Shown: in pieces, positions 11,590-22,490 of the stretch
Layout of the letters: each line of letters opens with the position of its first letter
Numbering within the stretch: position 1 is the stretch's first letter
DNA from: Phymorhynchus buccinoides
Lineage: Eukaryota > Mollusca > Gastropoda > Neogastropoda > Raphitomidae
Assembly (NCBI GenBank): GCA_017654935.2
Contig: CM065712.1
Location: 28,911,192-28,975,191 of the forward strand
DNA length: 64,000 nucleotides
Direction of reading: 5' to 3'
Made by a program: the position numbers and the translations under genes
The notes under the pieces: model-generated
The model's input: the letters and a program-made list of their open reading frames with translations, nothing else
The model's database searches: none
What the model was told of the DNA's origin: nothing

Positions 11590-11800
11590 TAGAGGAGTGT
11601 AGTAGGTACTTTAGATAGTCACAGAGGCGTCTGTGGAACTTCGGGTTGCCGCCCACCCTGGAGAGAGCGTCGCAATCAGCCAGAGGCAGCACAGAGCCAA
11701 AAAACGCAAACAAGCAGACACCCCAATTATTATTTGTGCATGCCATTTGTGTGTGACTGATGAAGGAAAGGAGTGGGGGGGGAGGTAAATTTTGACCAAA
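11590..11800 (-). repeat. SINE copy in duplication unit B
   Basis: Paralogue of the 10561-10765 copy: AGTCACAGAGGCGTCTGTGG, TTCGGGTTGCCGCCCACC and GAGAGCGTCGCA in the same order. Confidence 0.65.
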
Positions 11801-12010
11801 TCACAACTTTGTTGTGTGCACAGAGAGGGAGGAGAGAGATGGACTATGCATCTCATTGTTTCAAATTCACTCTGGTTTATTTCCACTCCCACCCCACCCC
11901 CTCCCATCCCCTGTGTTGGAATATGGTGCTTAATAATTCCAATGATTTGTTTTCGAATTCTACCTTGTCTGCATTTAGACATGTTTTATCTTATAGGCGT
12001 TTTGTGATGG

Positions 12011-12662
12011 CGTGCGTGTGCGTGCGTGCGCACGTGCGTGTGTGTGTGCGTGCGTGCGTGCGGGTGTTCGTGCGCGCGTGCGTGCGTGTTTGTGTATGTG
12101 CGTGCGTGTGTGTGTGTGTGTGTGTGTGTGTTTGTGCGTGCGTGTGTGTGTGTGTGTGTGTTATGGTACTTAACTATTCCAATACGTTTGATGTTTTACG
12201 TCCCTTACCTCTTTCAATTAATTTTCTGCTCTGTCCTATTTTATTTTACGTTCAATTTTAGTTCTTTTCTTAAAAGTTTTATACCTTCCTTCTATAAGCC
12301 GTTTCCTTTGTAAATTGTAAACGAAATGGATAATGTTCCTTTTGATTTCTGACTTTTACGTGCATTTTATAAAGTTTATTCTGCGCATTTGTTTGTTATC
12401 TCCGTGAAATTCTTTTTCCAAACGGACACTGTTCTTATTTCTGGCGGATTCATTTTCAGTGTTGGAAGGGTGGGTCCAGAAAAGGGGAATTCGTCCACCC
12501 CCTTTCTACCCCCCCCCCCTCCCCCTACACACTGCAAGTTTCCGATTAACATTCGCAGGTTTTATAGCTCTTGAGAAAGTGTCAAAATTGTGGCTAAACT
12601 CATTTGAAAATTGTGACCCAAAGTTGTCTGAAAAAAGTTACCGTAATCTTTTCCAAAATCGT
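12011..12662. repeat. (GT)n-rich microsatellite and unassigned flank
   Basis: 12009-12160 is a GT/GC-rich (GTGC, GTGT) tract. From 12165 to 12662 I see T-rich sequence and a short poly-C at about 12510-12520, with no gene. Confidence 0.6.
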
Positions 12663-12735
12663 ATCGTTATTTATTTATTCAGATTTCCATAGCGCGTACC
12701 TTGAAGCTCTATGCGCTTTACAAAATCACTAGAAA
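12663..12735 (-). mobile_element. LINE/SINE 3' end fragment
   Basis: On the minus strand it reads TAAAGCGCATAGAGCTTCAAG, then GCGCTATGGAAATCTGAATAA and a TAAATAA-type tail. This is the common 3' terminus of RTE/CR1-like elements in which an AAGCGC...GCGCTAT motif precedes a short-repeat tail. Confidence 0.55.
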
Positions 12736-14220
12736 ATTAAAAACTAATAAAAGGCATATAAGGTTTTTTACACGCACACAAGCACACACACACACATACG
12801 CACAACACACACACGCAACGCACACCACGCACACGCACGCACGCACACGCACGCCACACGCACGCACGCGGTCACGCACACGCGCGCGCGCGCGCACAAG
12901 CAAAACGCATCATTCAGCCATTTTGGTTTTCAAAGAACGTTTGGGCTCTAGGGAATTACTGCTATTTGTTTTTTCATGGTTTAATTTTTATTTTATTTTT
13001 TGTTGCATTAGTGTATTTAATTTTTTTTAATCTTTCACCGTTGCCTTTCTTAAGTTCTAAGTGTCATTTTTTTTTCCGTGTTGCGTTTATTTTCAGTTTT
13101 ATTTTTATTACATTCCTTTAATACGTGGTAAGATTTAACGTGGTGAAAGCCCTGATATGGATATGGCCTTAGTTGTCGACGGGGGCTATCATTTCAATCT
13201 TCATCTTAAAACCTGTTTGATTCCGTATATCCTTTTCCTTGGTGAGAATTTGAATTAATATCATGGCCTCGGTGTTTTAGTGTGGGGCACAGGAAGAGGA
13301 ACTACGTCCATCCTCTTCCTACACCCCCCCCCCCCCCCCCCCCGACACCCCCCCCCCCCCCCCCCCCTACACCCTCAACATTGCAGCATTTATAATTGCA
13401 TAATACAATTTCTAAGTATAATTTCGTTTCGGACATTTTCTAAATTGTCCAGATTTTCTCAAAACTACATGTTTAAAGTATATCGAGTTTCAAAAGATTC
13501 CAAAACTTGTGGTCAGTTTTATTCGCAAATATGTTTTGGCGCTTTTCCAAGAGTAGGTACTTTGATCGTTAGGAATTATTTTTGGTTTTTCTTTTTTTTG
13601 TCTTGCGCAATTTGATCGTGCGGTGTGGTGTGGGTGCATGTGTGTGTGTTGTGTGTTGTGTGTGTGTGTGTGTGTGTGGGTGTGTGTGTGTGTGTGTGTG
13701 TGCGGTGGGATGGGTGTGTGTGTGGTGTGGTGTGGTGTGGTGTGGGTGCATATGTGTGTGTGTGCCGGTGCGGTGGGATGGGTGTGTGGTGTGGTGTGGT
13801 GCATATGTGTGTGTGTGTGTGCGTGCGGGTGGGGTGGGGAGGGGTGTGGTGTGGTGTGGGTGCATATGTGTGGTGGGTGGTGGTGGGGAAGGGTGGGGAG
13901 GGTGGGGTGTGGTGTGGGTGTGTGGGTGGCATATGTGTGGGTGCATATGTGTGTGTGTGTGCGTGCGGTGCGGTGGGTGTGCGGGGGTGTGTGGTGCGGT
14001 GTGGTGTGTGCGTGGGCGTGCGAGAGAGAGAGGGGGGGAGAGAGAGAGAGGGGGGGAGAGAGAGAGAGAGAGGGGGGAGACAGAGAGTAGACAGACAGAA
14101 ACGGGAGGCTAAAGTGATTTTCTCAGAATATATAAACCTGCCTTTGTCATCTTAAATTCCCGCGAATAATATTTTTAATTATTTATCCACAATGTTAGGC
14201 TTACTACAGTCCCACATGCC
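12736..14220. repeat. Microsatellite-rich sequence
   Basis: 12770-12900 is a (CA)n/(CGCA)n tract. 13321-13367 carries two poly-C runs. 13617-14020 is a TG-rich microsatellite with interspersed GGTGTGG motifs, followed by (GA)n/(G)n to 14090. The overlapping reading frames here are low complexity. 12900-13320 and 13370-13616 show nothing assignable. Confidence 0.8.
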
Positions 14221-14460
14221 AATAGGAATTGTTCGGAAATAATTAAGGGGAGTAATTTCATGGTGTGTGGGAGTGATCTTGCCTAATTCAATCGGTCAAA
14301 CGGGGGAAGCTACTCTACCATCAGGTAGATCCCCAGCTCTCGCCTCGTGTGTTTGAGTAGATTTACATCACTTAGAACACCGTGCGTCATTCTAAAATTT
14401 GATGTAATTTATATTTTTACGTCTCATTTTGCAAGTTCTATCGGTTCGCGGTTCACTATT
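14221..14460. repeat. Dispersed repeat X, copy with no MITE inside
   Basis: It aligns with 37453-37930 (shared AATAGGAATTGTTCGGAAAT, GTGATCTTG, GGTCAAACGGGG, CTCGTGTGTTTGAG, TAGAACACCGTGCGTC, TTTTGCAAGTT). The 37 kb copy has a MITE inserted between GATCTTGTCTAAT and TTCGATAGG, whereas this copy is uninterrupted at that point. A third, partial copy lies at 59165-59240. Confidence 0.7.
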
Positions 14461-14774
14461 TTCCCATTACAAAATTTGTATTTGTGGATATAATGTAATT
14501 ATGTATGAAAATACATAGCATGTAATTTTGTATATAATTTGTTGTTGTAACCTGGGAGTGACAAGTTGAGTAAAAGGCTGACGCACTAAGTTTATGAGTT
14601 AAAGGCCTTGATAACAAATAACAATATAATGCTGTGATTTAGCCATGGGCGGATTAGGGGGGTTTCCTGATTGCACCACCCTCCCCTTTGGATTACACGC
14701 ACACGCGCGCACGCGCACCATACACGCACACGCACACACACACACTTCTTTATAATTGTATTACAATGTTCCGT

Positions 14775-16392
14775 CACCGCCTGTTCACAACCATACCGTT
14801 AAACCGTGATTATTAGGGGCTACATCCCAACCTTGTGTTGTGGCCTGTTCTTAACCCTACCTTTAAACCGTGATTGTTAGGGGCCGGTGTTTGTAGATCC
14901 CTTTGTCAACCCTTACCTGTAAACCCGTGATTGTAGGGGCTACATCCCAGCCTGTTCTGTTCTCAACCCTACCTTTAAACCGTGATTGTTAGGGGCTACA
15001 TCCCAGCCTGTGTGTTGTCGATCCCTGTTCTTAACCCTACCTTTAAACCGTGATTGTTAGGGGCTACATCCCAGCCTGTGTGTTGTCGATCCCTGTTCTT
15101 CACCCTACCTTTAAACCGTGATTGTTAGGGGCTACATCCCAGCCTGTGTGTTGTCGATCCCTGTTCTTAACCCTACATTTAAACCGTGATTGCTAGGGGC
15201 TACATCCCAGCCTGTGTGTTGTGGATCCCTGTTCTCAACCCTACCTTTAAACCGTGATTGTTAGGGGCTACATCCCAGCCTGTGTGTTGTCGATCCCTGT
15301 TCTCAACCCTACCTTTAAACCGTGATTGTTAGGGGCTACATCCCAACCTGTGTGTTGTCGATCCCTGTTCTTAACCCTACCTTTAAACCGTGATTGTTAG
15401 GGGCTACATCCCAGCCTGTGTGTTGTCGATCCCTGTTCTTAACCCTACCTTTAAACCGTGATTGTTAGGGGCTACATCCCAGCCTGTGTGTTGTAGATCC
15501 CTGTTCTCAACCCTACCTTTAAACCGTGATTGTTAGGGGCTACATCCCAGCCTGTGTGTTGTCGATCCCTGTTCTTAACCCTACCTTTAAACCGTGATTG
15601 TTAGGGGCTACATCCCAACCTGTGTGTTGTCGATCCCTGTTCTTCACCCTACCTTTAAACCGTGATTGTTAGGGGCTACATCCCAGCCTGTGTGTTGTCG
15701 ATCCCTGTTCTTCACCCTACCTTTAAACCGTGATTGTTAGGGGCTACATCCCAGCCTGTGTGTTGTGGATCCCTGTTCTTAACCCTACCTTTAAACCGTG
15801 ATTGTTAGGGGCTACATCCCAGCCTGTGTGTTGTCTATCCCTGTTCTCAACCCTACATTTAAACCGTGATTGTTAGGGGCTACATCCCAGCCTGTGTGTT
15901 GTCGATCCCTGTTCTTAACCCTACCTTTAAACCGTGATTGTTAGGGGCTACATCCCAGCCTGTGTGTTGTAGTCCCCTGTTCTCAACCCTACCTTTAAAC
16001 CGTGATTGTTAGGGGCTACATCCCAGCCTGTGTGTTGTGGATCCCTGTTCTCAACCCTACCTTTAAACCGTGATTGTTATGGGCTACATCCCAGCCTGTG
16101 TGTTGTAGTCCCCTGTTCTTCACCCTACCTTTAAACCGTGATTGCTAGGGGCTACATCCCAGCCTGTGTTGTTGTAGATCCCTGTTCTTCACCCTACCTT
16201 TAAACCGTGATTGTTAGGGGCTACATCCCAGCCTGTGTGTTGTGGATCCCTGTTCTTCACCCTACCTTTAAACCGTGATTGTTAGGGGCTACATCCCAGC
16301 CTGTGTGTTGTCGATCCCTGTTCTTCACCCTACCTTTAAACCGTGATTGTTAAGGGGCTACATCCCAGCCTGTGAGTTGTCGATCCCTTCCC
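14775..16392. repeat. 68-bp satellite array, about 23 copies
   Basis: Head-to-tail 68-bp units contain CCTGTGTGTTGTCGATCCC, TGTTCTTAACCCTACC, TTTAAACCGTGATTG and TTAGGGGCTACATCCCAG. The first two or three units (14775-15000) are diverged and internal ones are nearly identical. This suggests recent homogenisation. There is no open coding frame. Confidence 0.97.
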
Positions 16393-17540
16393 TAGTTGGA
16401 CGGACACGTATTTTGTTTTTATTTATGCTTTTTTTTTTTTAAGTTTGCCTTTTTTCTAGTTTGGATCCAGCGTTCAAAGGCAATGTATGCAATTTTCATG
16501 AATGTTCTTTTTGTTGTTGGTTTTGATGTCAATGTTGTTGGGCGGACATGCCATATGTTGTAATATGTTTGTCATGTCTTTACATTTCGCTTTGAGTATT
16601 ATTTTTTTTTGAAGCGCTGGGGGTTGCAGGGTGGGGGGGGGGGGGGGGGGGGGAGTGGAGGGCGGATGAAATGTTTGGGTGTGGTTGGAGAGATACATAT
16701 CGTCAGTGAAATTCAAAAACCTGATATATCGATTTTGTTTATAGTTATATACATAGTCAGCTCTCTAATTTTTTTCCCACCACCTTCCACCAAAAGCTCG
16801 TATCTCTAACAACTTTCTATCAGGGGTAAATGAGGTTGTGAAAATAGAAGAAAAACTCGTAAGTCCCAAATTCAGATCTAGTTAAGGACAAAAACCTCGT
16901 ATCTTCGTTCTTTTCAAGTCGATTTTTTTTTTTTAAATAAGTAATTTTAAACGAAATGCAGGACTAAACTCGCAATGTCTTGAACAACATAATCATTAGC
17001 ATCTTTGTTAATCAATTGTGGTTCAATGTGGTTATTTTTTTTTAAACACTTTTTTTTTTCTTTTTTTCTCAAAACTACCAAAATTGAGATACAAGGTTTT
17101 TGAATTTCACAGACGATATTACAAATTTGTTTAAAATAAAATACAAATTTCTGTTTCACATGTTTTTAGTTAACTTCGATGTTTATTTTAAATGCATTTT
17201 ATCTTATTTTACACGGTGGAACACAATGTTCCATGTGCGTTTGTATAATTGGGCAATATTGCTTATGACCTAAAACTATTATTTATTTCCTGGATCGGCC
17301 AATTTGATTTAGTTTTCTTTTCACAACTGATGCTTTATCGACGCAGTCCAATTATAATGTGCTAGCTTATGAACCGCAAAAACATTGCATTGTCCGTCTA
17401 CAATTCAGTATACTGTTTTGCCCGTGTAACGTTCTGGTATTACTGGATACAGTATGTACAGTAAATACGCTTGAGGCAGTGTTGTATCTGATGCCCAAGT
17501 TTGAAAGGGAATTCAACGTAAAAAGTAAGCAATCATTGTT
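16393..17540. other. AT-rich intergenic sequence, no gene seen
   Basis: T- and A-homopolymers occur, with a poly-G run at 16632-16653. Two short segments, about 16705-16725 (GAAATTCAAAAACC) and 17092-17110 (GGTTTTTGAATTTCAC), are inverted copies of each other. This hints at an old palindromic element between them. No coding frame was recognised. Confidence 0.4.
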
Positions 17541-17742
17541 CAGGGCTCCCAATCGTCCTGCAAAACAAGGGGTCCCAGGGACTCCTTCATTTACAGCATA
17601 GAGGGTCCCAGTGGCATTGCGAATGCTAAAAAGAATTTTTCTAGTGCATCCCTGGGTTACCCCCGCACATTCGTTTAGAGGGTCCCTTTTAGAATGTTAG
17701 TACTTCATAGGTACCCCCAAATGGGGGTCCCTGGGAGCCCTG
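17541..17742. mobile_element. MITE with CAGGGCTCCC ends, copy 1
   Basis: It starts CAGGGCTCCCAATCGTCC and ends GGGGGTCCCTGGGAGCCCTG, giving short terminal inverted repeats. Homologous copies lie at 30474-30687 and 62484-62713, with a fragment at 7164-7290. The CAGGG ends are compatible with a hAT-type non-autonomous element. I did not find a convincing 8-bp duplication at this copy. Confidence 0.75.
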
Positions 17743-18296
17743 TTGTATTGAGCAGCTTTCAGACAGATACTTTGCTTTAGCCTGCCAAGTAATGGCTGTT
17801 TACATGGATACATTGGAATGATATAGATTTTTGCCAAGTCGTTCTCAAATCCACTTTTTTCACCATTGCCCCTCCCCCGCAGGCTTCCACCTTGTCGTGG
17901 TGGGGGAGCTTTAAGCTAAGAGTAGCCCCTCATCCCCATTTTTCATTCTCTCCATCCTCATTTACAATTTAGGACATGCCAGTTTTTTTTGTTTTTTTTT
18001 TTATTGTTCACTGGCTTTCACGCGTGAGAACTTAGGCCTACGCACTTGAGTGGGCACCTGTTGTCCATTCTGCAGTGCATATTTGCCTATATGGCCTTTT
18101 TTATATACATTTGTTTTACTAGGATGTGTTTGTTATCCTTTTTTAACTATTTTTTTAAACCTGGATCCGATAAGTAGAGTAGAGTGGCTCAACGTTTCCA
18201 GCACTGTGTGAAATTATGAGCTATAGGGTACAATGATGGAGATGCCATGTCGTGAATTGTACTGGTTTTTGTTGTTTTTAGGTTTTTTGATGTTGT
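17743..18296. other. Unassigned sequence
   Basis: T-rich with no gene. At 17880-17912 there is a short hairpin (GGCTTCCACC ... GGTGGGGGAGC) of unknown meaning. Confidence 0.4.
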
Positions 18297-18430
18297 TTAA
18301 AGGTGGACCCTGACGGATGAGGTGTTTTTTTGCAAGAAACACGTCGAGATCACCAGAAAGACAGCCTTTTCAAGGATCGGAACGCTCACTTTGCTCTGGT
18401 TTCCTAGAAAGTAAACCGTGAGAATCGGCG
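18297..18430 (+). mobile_element. Foldback element, left-arm fragment
   Basis: Repeats the left arm of 4325-4885 (AAAGGTGGACCCTGACGG, GAAACACGTCGAGATCACC, TTTTCAAGGATCGGAAC) and then stops at about 18430. Confidence 0.75.
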
Positions 18431-18656
18431 GTGTATTTTTTTTTTCTTCATTCAACAGATTACTTTCCTACACAATGGTAGGAAATGTGACTGCTTAACA
18501 AAATGGTTTTTTCCTTCCCAACTGACCTGTGTTGTTTGAAGAAACAAACATGGTGGTGGAATTTCGTGTGTAGACCTCCCCATTACCAGCACCACGGAAT
18601 AAAACCGTGGGACGAACGCCTGGCCCAGAAATGCAGTTGAATGAAAAAAAAAAAAT
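18431..18656. mobile_element. Possible short TIR element
   Basis: The left edge TTTTTTTTTCTTCATTCAAC and the right edge GTTGAATGAAAAAAAA are inverted copies enclosing about 200 bp of non-coding DNA. It lies between the foldback arm fragment and a piggyBac-like MITE. Confidence 0.4.
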
Positions 18657-18906
18657 TTAACCCTTTCACCGCCAGCCATCTTTGAGCCAAAAATGTCCAT
18701 TAAAAGCTAACTTGGCTACAGAAAAGATTTTGTCTGCAATATTGTTGGGATTTCTCTGTGACACATTTAGAATAGGGTCAATCCTTACTGCCCAAATTTA
18801 GGAACACAATATCATTGAAAAAACAGACCCTGATTTCAAGGGTTTTAATGACACGGGTACGGGTGTTAAATCATTGTGGTGCGACAATTCGCGTTGAAAG
18901 GGTTAA
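18657..18906. mobile_element. piggyBac-like MITE, copy 2
   Basis: Flanked by TTAA on both sides. The left end is TTAACCCTTTCACCGCCAGC and the right end CGCGTTGAAAGGGTTAA. It is about 250 bp with an interior homologous to 8447-8695. Confidence 0.85.
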
Positions 18907-19589
18907 TGCTTTCCGTCCTCTCGACCTGGGAAGTGCGGAGTGGGGGCATGTGACGACACCGCCAGAATGCAGTAGCCCCAAAAGGAATAGACTGGTCAAA
19001 AGTCATAAGTCATTTCTTTATTGTACATGGTACATCGCAACATGGAAACTTGTCTTCCACCGTGTAAAATAAAAAAAACTTATATAAAACGTATGAAACG
19101 TAAAATGTACATGAACAAAAATATGTAACTCGCAACACACCACAACCCAATCATTCATCCGCTTTCCGCTATCTTGCTCACTCATCATGCAACCCACCAC
19201 CACTTCCGCCTTCATTTTTTAAATCTTTCTTTTTCTTTTTTCCCTTTCCTTTCCTCTTTTTTTTTTTTTTCCTTGTTCGTTTTCTTCCTCTCCCCCCCCC
19301 TAATCGCCCCCGCCCCCCCCACCCCCCTCCCCCCCCACCCCCCCCCCCCCCTTTTTTTTTTAGGTAGGCTTTTCCCCCCCCGCTGTTTTTCATCCTATTG
19401 TCTGTGTGTCTGACTAAGATGGACATTTCCAAGAGCCTTGGCAGCACCTTCTGGTTTTCACTTTGACGGAATAACGCTTTATACTGAAAAACATCCCTGT
19501 CTCGTACGCGTGCGCCACCTACATAAGATTATCACATAAATTATCCTTGCCTGTCACGAAGTAGTAGTATATAAGCCACAGAAAAACGA
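18907..19589. other. Unassigned, with pyrimidine tract
   Basis: T- and C-homopolymer-rich at 19215-19380. No gene recognised. Confidence 0.4.
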
Positions 19590-20042
19590 TCTGCCCCTCG
19601 AGTCGTCACTATTAGTGGCATAGGCAAATTCAAGTCCTAAATTGATCGCCCTTTCGTGTCGGCTGGGAAGTATGCACAAAGCTTCGTTATGTGAACCATC
19701 TTGTTCTCGCTTTATGTGGCGATATGTGTGTTTTCATTGTTACTAAATATCATTGTTACTTAGTTTATAAATACTAATATTCGTCGTGCATGTGGAAATG
19801 AGAGGCGGCGTGTAGTGTAGAGATCTGTCTTGATACGCCGTGAAACGCTTTTGATATATTTTCGTTTTCAATGCTAATTACGTTATTACTGGCTTTATTG
19901 TTAATGTCTAATATGACATGGAAATGAGATGTTCGGGACGCAACACCTGTTGTCGCCACTTAAGTGCGTTTGGTGTCAAGATTCCTCTTGGTGCGCTGTC
20001 AAACACTTGACATGTCTCGTTTCACTACGATTAAGTATATTA

Positions 20043-20708
20043 TTGCTTGTCTGATCTGCTGCATACTTACACACCCTCTCGTCAGCTCCGTTCTTCCTCT
20101 GATTCTCGTCTTCTGCAGCTTCCCCTTGGTTAAAACAAAAACTTACGGTGAAAGATCATTTTCCTTTCAGGCCCCAGCTACTTGGAACAAACTACCACCA
20201 TCTCTCAGACATTCCAACTCTCTGTCAGTCTTTAAGGCTAATCTCAAAACGCACTTCTTCTCTCAACGCTAATATAATGCTTGTGATGGGTCTGCATGAA
20301 TGAAGTGTGTGCGGATTACATGGGAGGAGGGGAACGGGGCATGTAGTCACTGAGGTTTGTTTGTGTGTACATCATGTGTGTGCCTGCGTGCGCGCGCGCG
20401 CGTGTGTGTACGCACGCATATGTCTGTGTGCACATGTGTGCGTTGATGCGAGTGTTTGTGTGTGGGGAGGGAAGGATCCGTTTGTGTATACCATTGTGTA
20501 TATATGCGTGTGCTATGTTTAGATATCGATTGAGTATACACGTGTTTGCGTGGGGGTGACGGTGGGACTGCGAGCGCATGTGAGTATGTTCGCTATGTAT
20601 GATGTAGTCTTACATGTGGAGTTAAGTTTACTTTTGATAAGCGCCATGAGCAGTTCGTCTAGAATTTGCGCTCTATAAATGTCTTTATTTATTATTATTA
20701 TTATTATC
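20043..20708 (+). mobile_element. LINE 3' fragment with ORF2 C-terminus, inserted in the tandem array
   Basis: Positions 20070-20132 read YTPSRQLRSSSDSRLLQLP. After a frame slip, 20130-20272 reads YGERSFSFQAPATWNKLP and LSVFKANLKTHFFSQ then a stop, which is the classic LINE ORF2 C-terminus. A GT microsatellite lies in the 3' UTR (20355-20560). The 3' end is AAGCGCCATGAGCAGTTCGT, GCGCTCTATAAATG and a (TTA)n tail to about 20708. The flanks are array unit sequence, so this is a 5'-truncated insertion. Confidence 0.85.
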
Positions 20709-20789
20709 GTTTTATCATTACTAACATGACGTGGACATGAGAGGCAGTGTGGACCACGGACCTACATTAATGCAAGTTCACCATTTCAG

Positions 20790-20927
20790 TTAAGGTCTCC
20801 GTACACGTGAACATTTTTCACTCTTTCCCCACGACAACACAGTGACAGGCCAGTCATACTATGATTTGTATTTCACTGTGTTGCCATAGTGAAAGACTAA
20901 ACAAATGTTCGTGTACAGGGACCTTAA
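20790..20927. mobile_element. MITE with TTAA flanks
   Basis: It has inverted ends TTAAGGTCTCCGTACACG and GTGTACAGGGACCTTAA with extended complementarity (about 55 bp per arm, including CACTGTGTTG). The centre is about 20 bp, so it is a near-perfect hairpin of about 130 bp flanked by TTAA. Confidence 0.8.
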
Positions 20928-20939
20928 GTTTACTCTATT

Positions 20940-21174
20940 CGATGGCTTGGGGTCAAAACGGACTATCTTTAGATAGTCCATCACGTCTTATTGAACCAAT
21001 TGCGAAAACTAATAACTTGAATTAAACAAAAGACTACAGAAATATCAAAAGCATAACCCCCACTTTGTAATATTTGCAGTCTTTTTTAAATGCAAGTTCT
21101 TAGTTGTTGTCAATGACATCAATAATAAGTCCATGGACTATCTAAAGATAGTCCGTTTTGACTCTAAGCCATCG
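20940..21174. mobile_element. MITE with CGATGGCTT ends, adjacent to the TTAA hairpin
   Basis: The left end CGATGGCTTGGGGTCAAAA continues into ACGGACTATCTTTAGATAG. The right end is the reverse complement over about 42 bp with two mismatches. Inside each arm, GGACTATC..GATAGTCC is itself palindromic. An outer TA on each side (20935-20936 and 21178-21179) would fit a Tc1/mariner-type MITE. Confidence 0.7.
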
Positions 21175-22030
21175 CTGTAGTTTCATCTTAATTGTTAATG
21201 TCAAACACTAATCCGACGTTGTGTCGTTTCGTTAGTAGACCTACTAATTGCATTATTACCCGTTTTATAATGACTAATATGACGTGGAAATGAGGGGTGG
21301 TTGTGGACGGTACCTCCTCTTATCACCACTTCAGTCAGTTGACTCTAAAGTTTGATACTAATATGAAGTTATGTTTCATTAGGGCTAACTATATTATTGT
21401 TTTATAATTACTAATATGACGTGGAAATGAGGGGTGGTGTGGACGTGCCACCTCTTGTCACCACTTCAGTCAGCTGACTCTAAAGTTTGATGTTAATACT
21501 AATATGACGTTATGTTTCATTAGGGCTAACTATATTATTGTTTTATGATTACTAATATGACGTGGAAATGAGGGGTTTTTTTTTTCTTTTTGGTTTGGAC
21601 GCACCACCTCTTATCGCCACTTCAGTCAGTTTAAAGTTTGATCTTACTGTTAAACACTAATATGACGTTATGATCTAATTATATTATTGTTTTATGATGA
21701 ACTAATATCACATATACATGGAAATGAGGGGTGGTGTGGACGTTTCACCTCTTGTCACCACTTCAGTCAGCTGACTCTAAAGTTTGATGATTAAAACCGA
21801 CATATCAAAAGAGCAGCCTAACATGGGTCAAATGACGTTTGGTCTTTTATTACACACTAACTGCCGTTTAATGTTTCATTTAGCGGCATTTTTATTGTGT
21901 AATAATTACTAATATGAGGGGTGGTGTGGACGTACCACCTCTTATCGCCACTTCAGTCAGTTGACTCTAAAGTTTCATCTTAATGTCAAACACTAATTAC
22001 TGACGTTTCTGTTTCATTAGGTAACCCCTG

Positions 22031-22374
22031 ACGGATGACCTCTTATCGCCTTCTTAACTCTAGTTTGAAGTGCCACTCTTTGACAACACTGTTCAGTGTC
22101 GCAGAACTCACATCAATAACAAAATGCATTTGGGGCCGTTTGAACTGGTTGTTTGGAAGTTTTACAAAGGAAATTAGCTTATCCCAGACTCAGCTGTCTC
22201 TGTCTATGCATTTTAAGTAGTCACTAGACTGTCTGTTGTATCTTCTCTTAACTTGCACCCTTTGAATCGTCCGACGGGGCACATTGTTTCACCCCATGCT
22301 TGTTCATGTTGTTGTTGTCATTGTTGCTTTGAACGCACCACCTGCCACTTAAGTGGGGACTCTAAAGTTTGATC
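22031..22374. other. Array-derived and unassigned sequence
   Basis: 22315-22374 carries array words (CACCACCTGCCACTTAAGTGGGGACTCTAAAGTTTGATCTT in short pieces) next to GTTGTTGTTGTCATTGTTGC. It is intermediate between the array before 22030 and the one after 22486. The rest is unassigned. Confidence 0.5.
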
Positions 22375-22490
22375 TTAAAGGTGCACCCTGACGGATGAGT
22401 TTGTTTGCGAGAAACACGTTGTCGAGATCACCAGAAAGACAGCCTTTTCAGGATCAGAACTCACTTTGTTCTGGTTCACCTATGCTGTTG
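22375..22490 (+). mobile_element. Foldback element, left-arm fragment
   Basis: TTAAAGGTGCACCCTGACGG, GAAACACG and GTCGAGATCACC followed by CAGCCTTTTCAGGATC match the left arm at 4325. It interrupts array-type sequence. Confidence 0.7.

Larger units (their letters stand above)
10262..12010. repeat. Segmental tandem duplication of about 1 kb (two units)
   Basis: Unit A (10262-11318) and unit B (11319-12010) share the same order of blocks. These are a (GT)n(GA)n tract, ACTCAACTCAAAAA...ATGATTAGGCC (10388 and 11414), a SINE domain (10586 and 11617), TTTTGTGTGCACAGAGAG, a TTCAAATTCACTCTGG block, and TCTTATAGGCGTTTTGTGATG (11292 and 11988). Unit B lacks the poly-G expansion, which explains most of the length difference. 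Confidence 0.85.
19590..22030. repeat. Tandem array, 135-200-bp unit, interrupted by three insertions
   Basis: The phrase ACTAATATGACGTGGAAATG (or close variants) followed by GAGGGGTGGTGTGGACGT recurs at about 19780, 19908, 20722, 21272, 21408, 21549, 21703 and 21907. Each occurrence is followed by CCACTTCAGTCAGCTGAC and TCTAAAGTTTGAT. The spacing grows from about 135 to about 200 bp. The array is interrupted by a LINE 3' end (20043-20708) and by two MITEs (20790-20927, 20940-21174). Confidence 0.85.

Noticed and set aside
13582..14155. Cysteine/valine-rich frames over the TG tracts at 13.6 kb and similar frames at 12.0, 25.4-26.0 and 48.5-49.6 kb
   Set aside because: They are translations of (TG)n/(CA)n microsatellites with no other support.
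14775..16392. Telomeric repeat block
   Set aside because: TTAGGG-like and CCCTA-like words occur once each per 68-bp unit, in opposite directions; there is no (TTAGGG)n run.
17880..17912. HDV-like ribozyme at a retroelement 5' end
   Set aside because: Only one hairpin is evident and the nested pseudoknot pairing could not be found.
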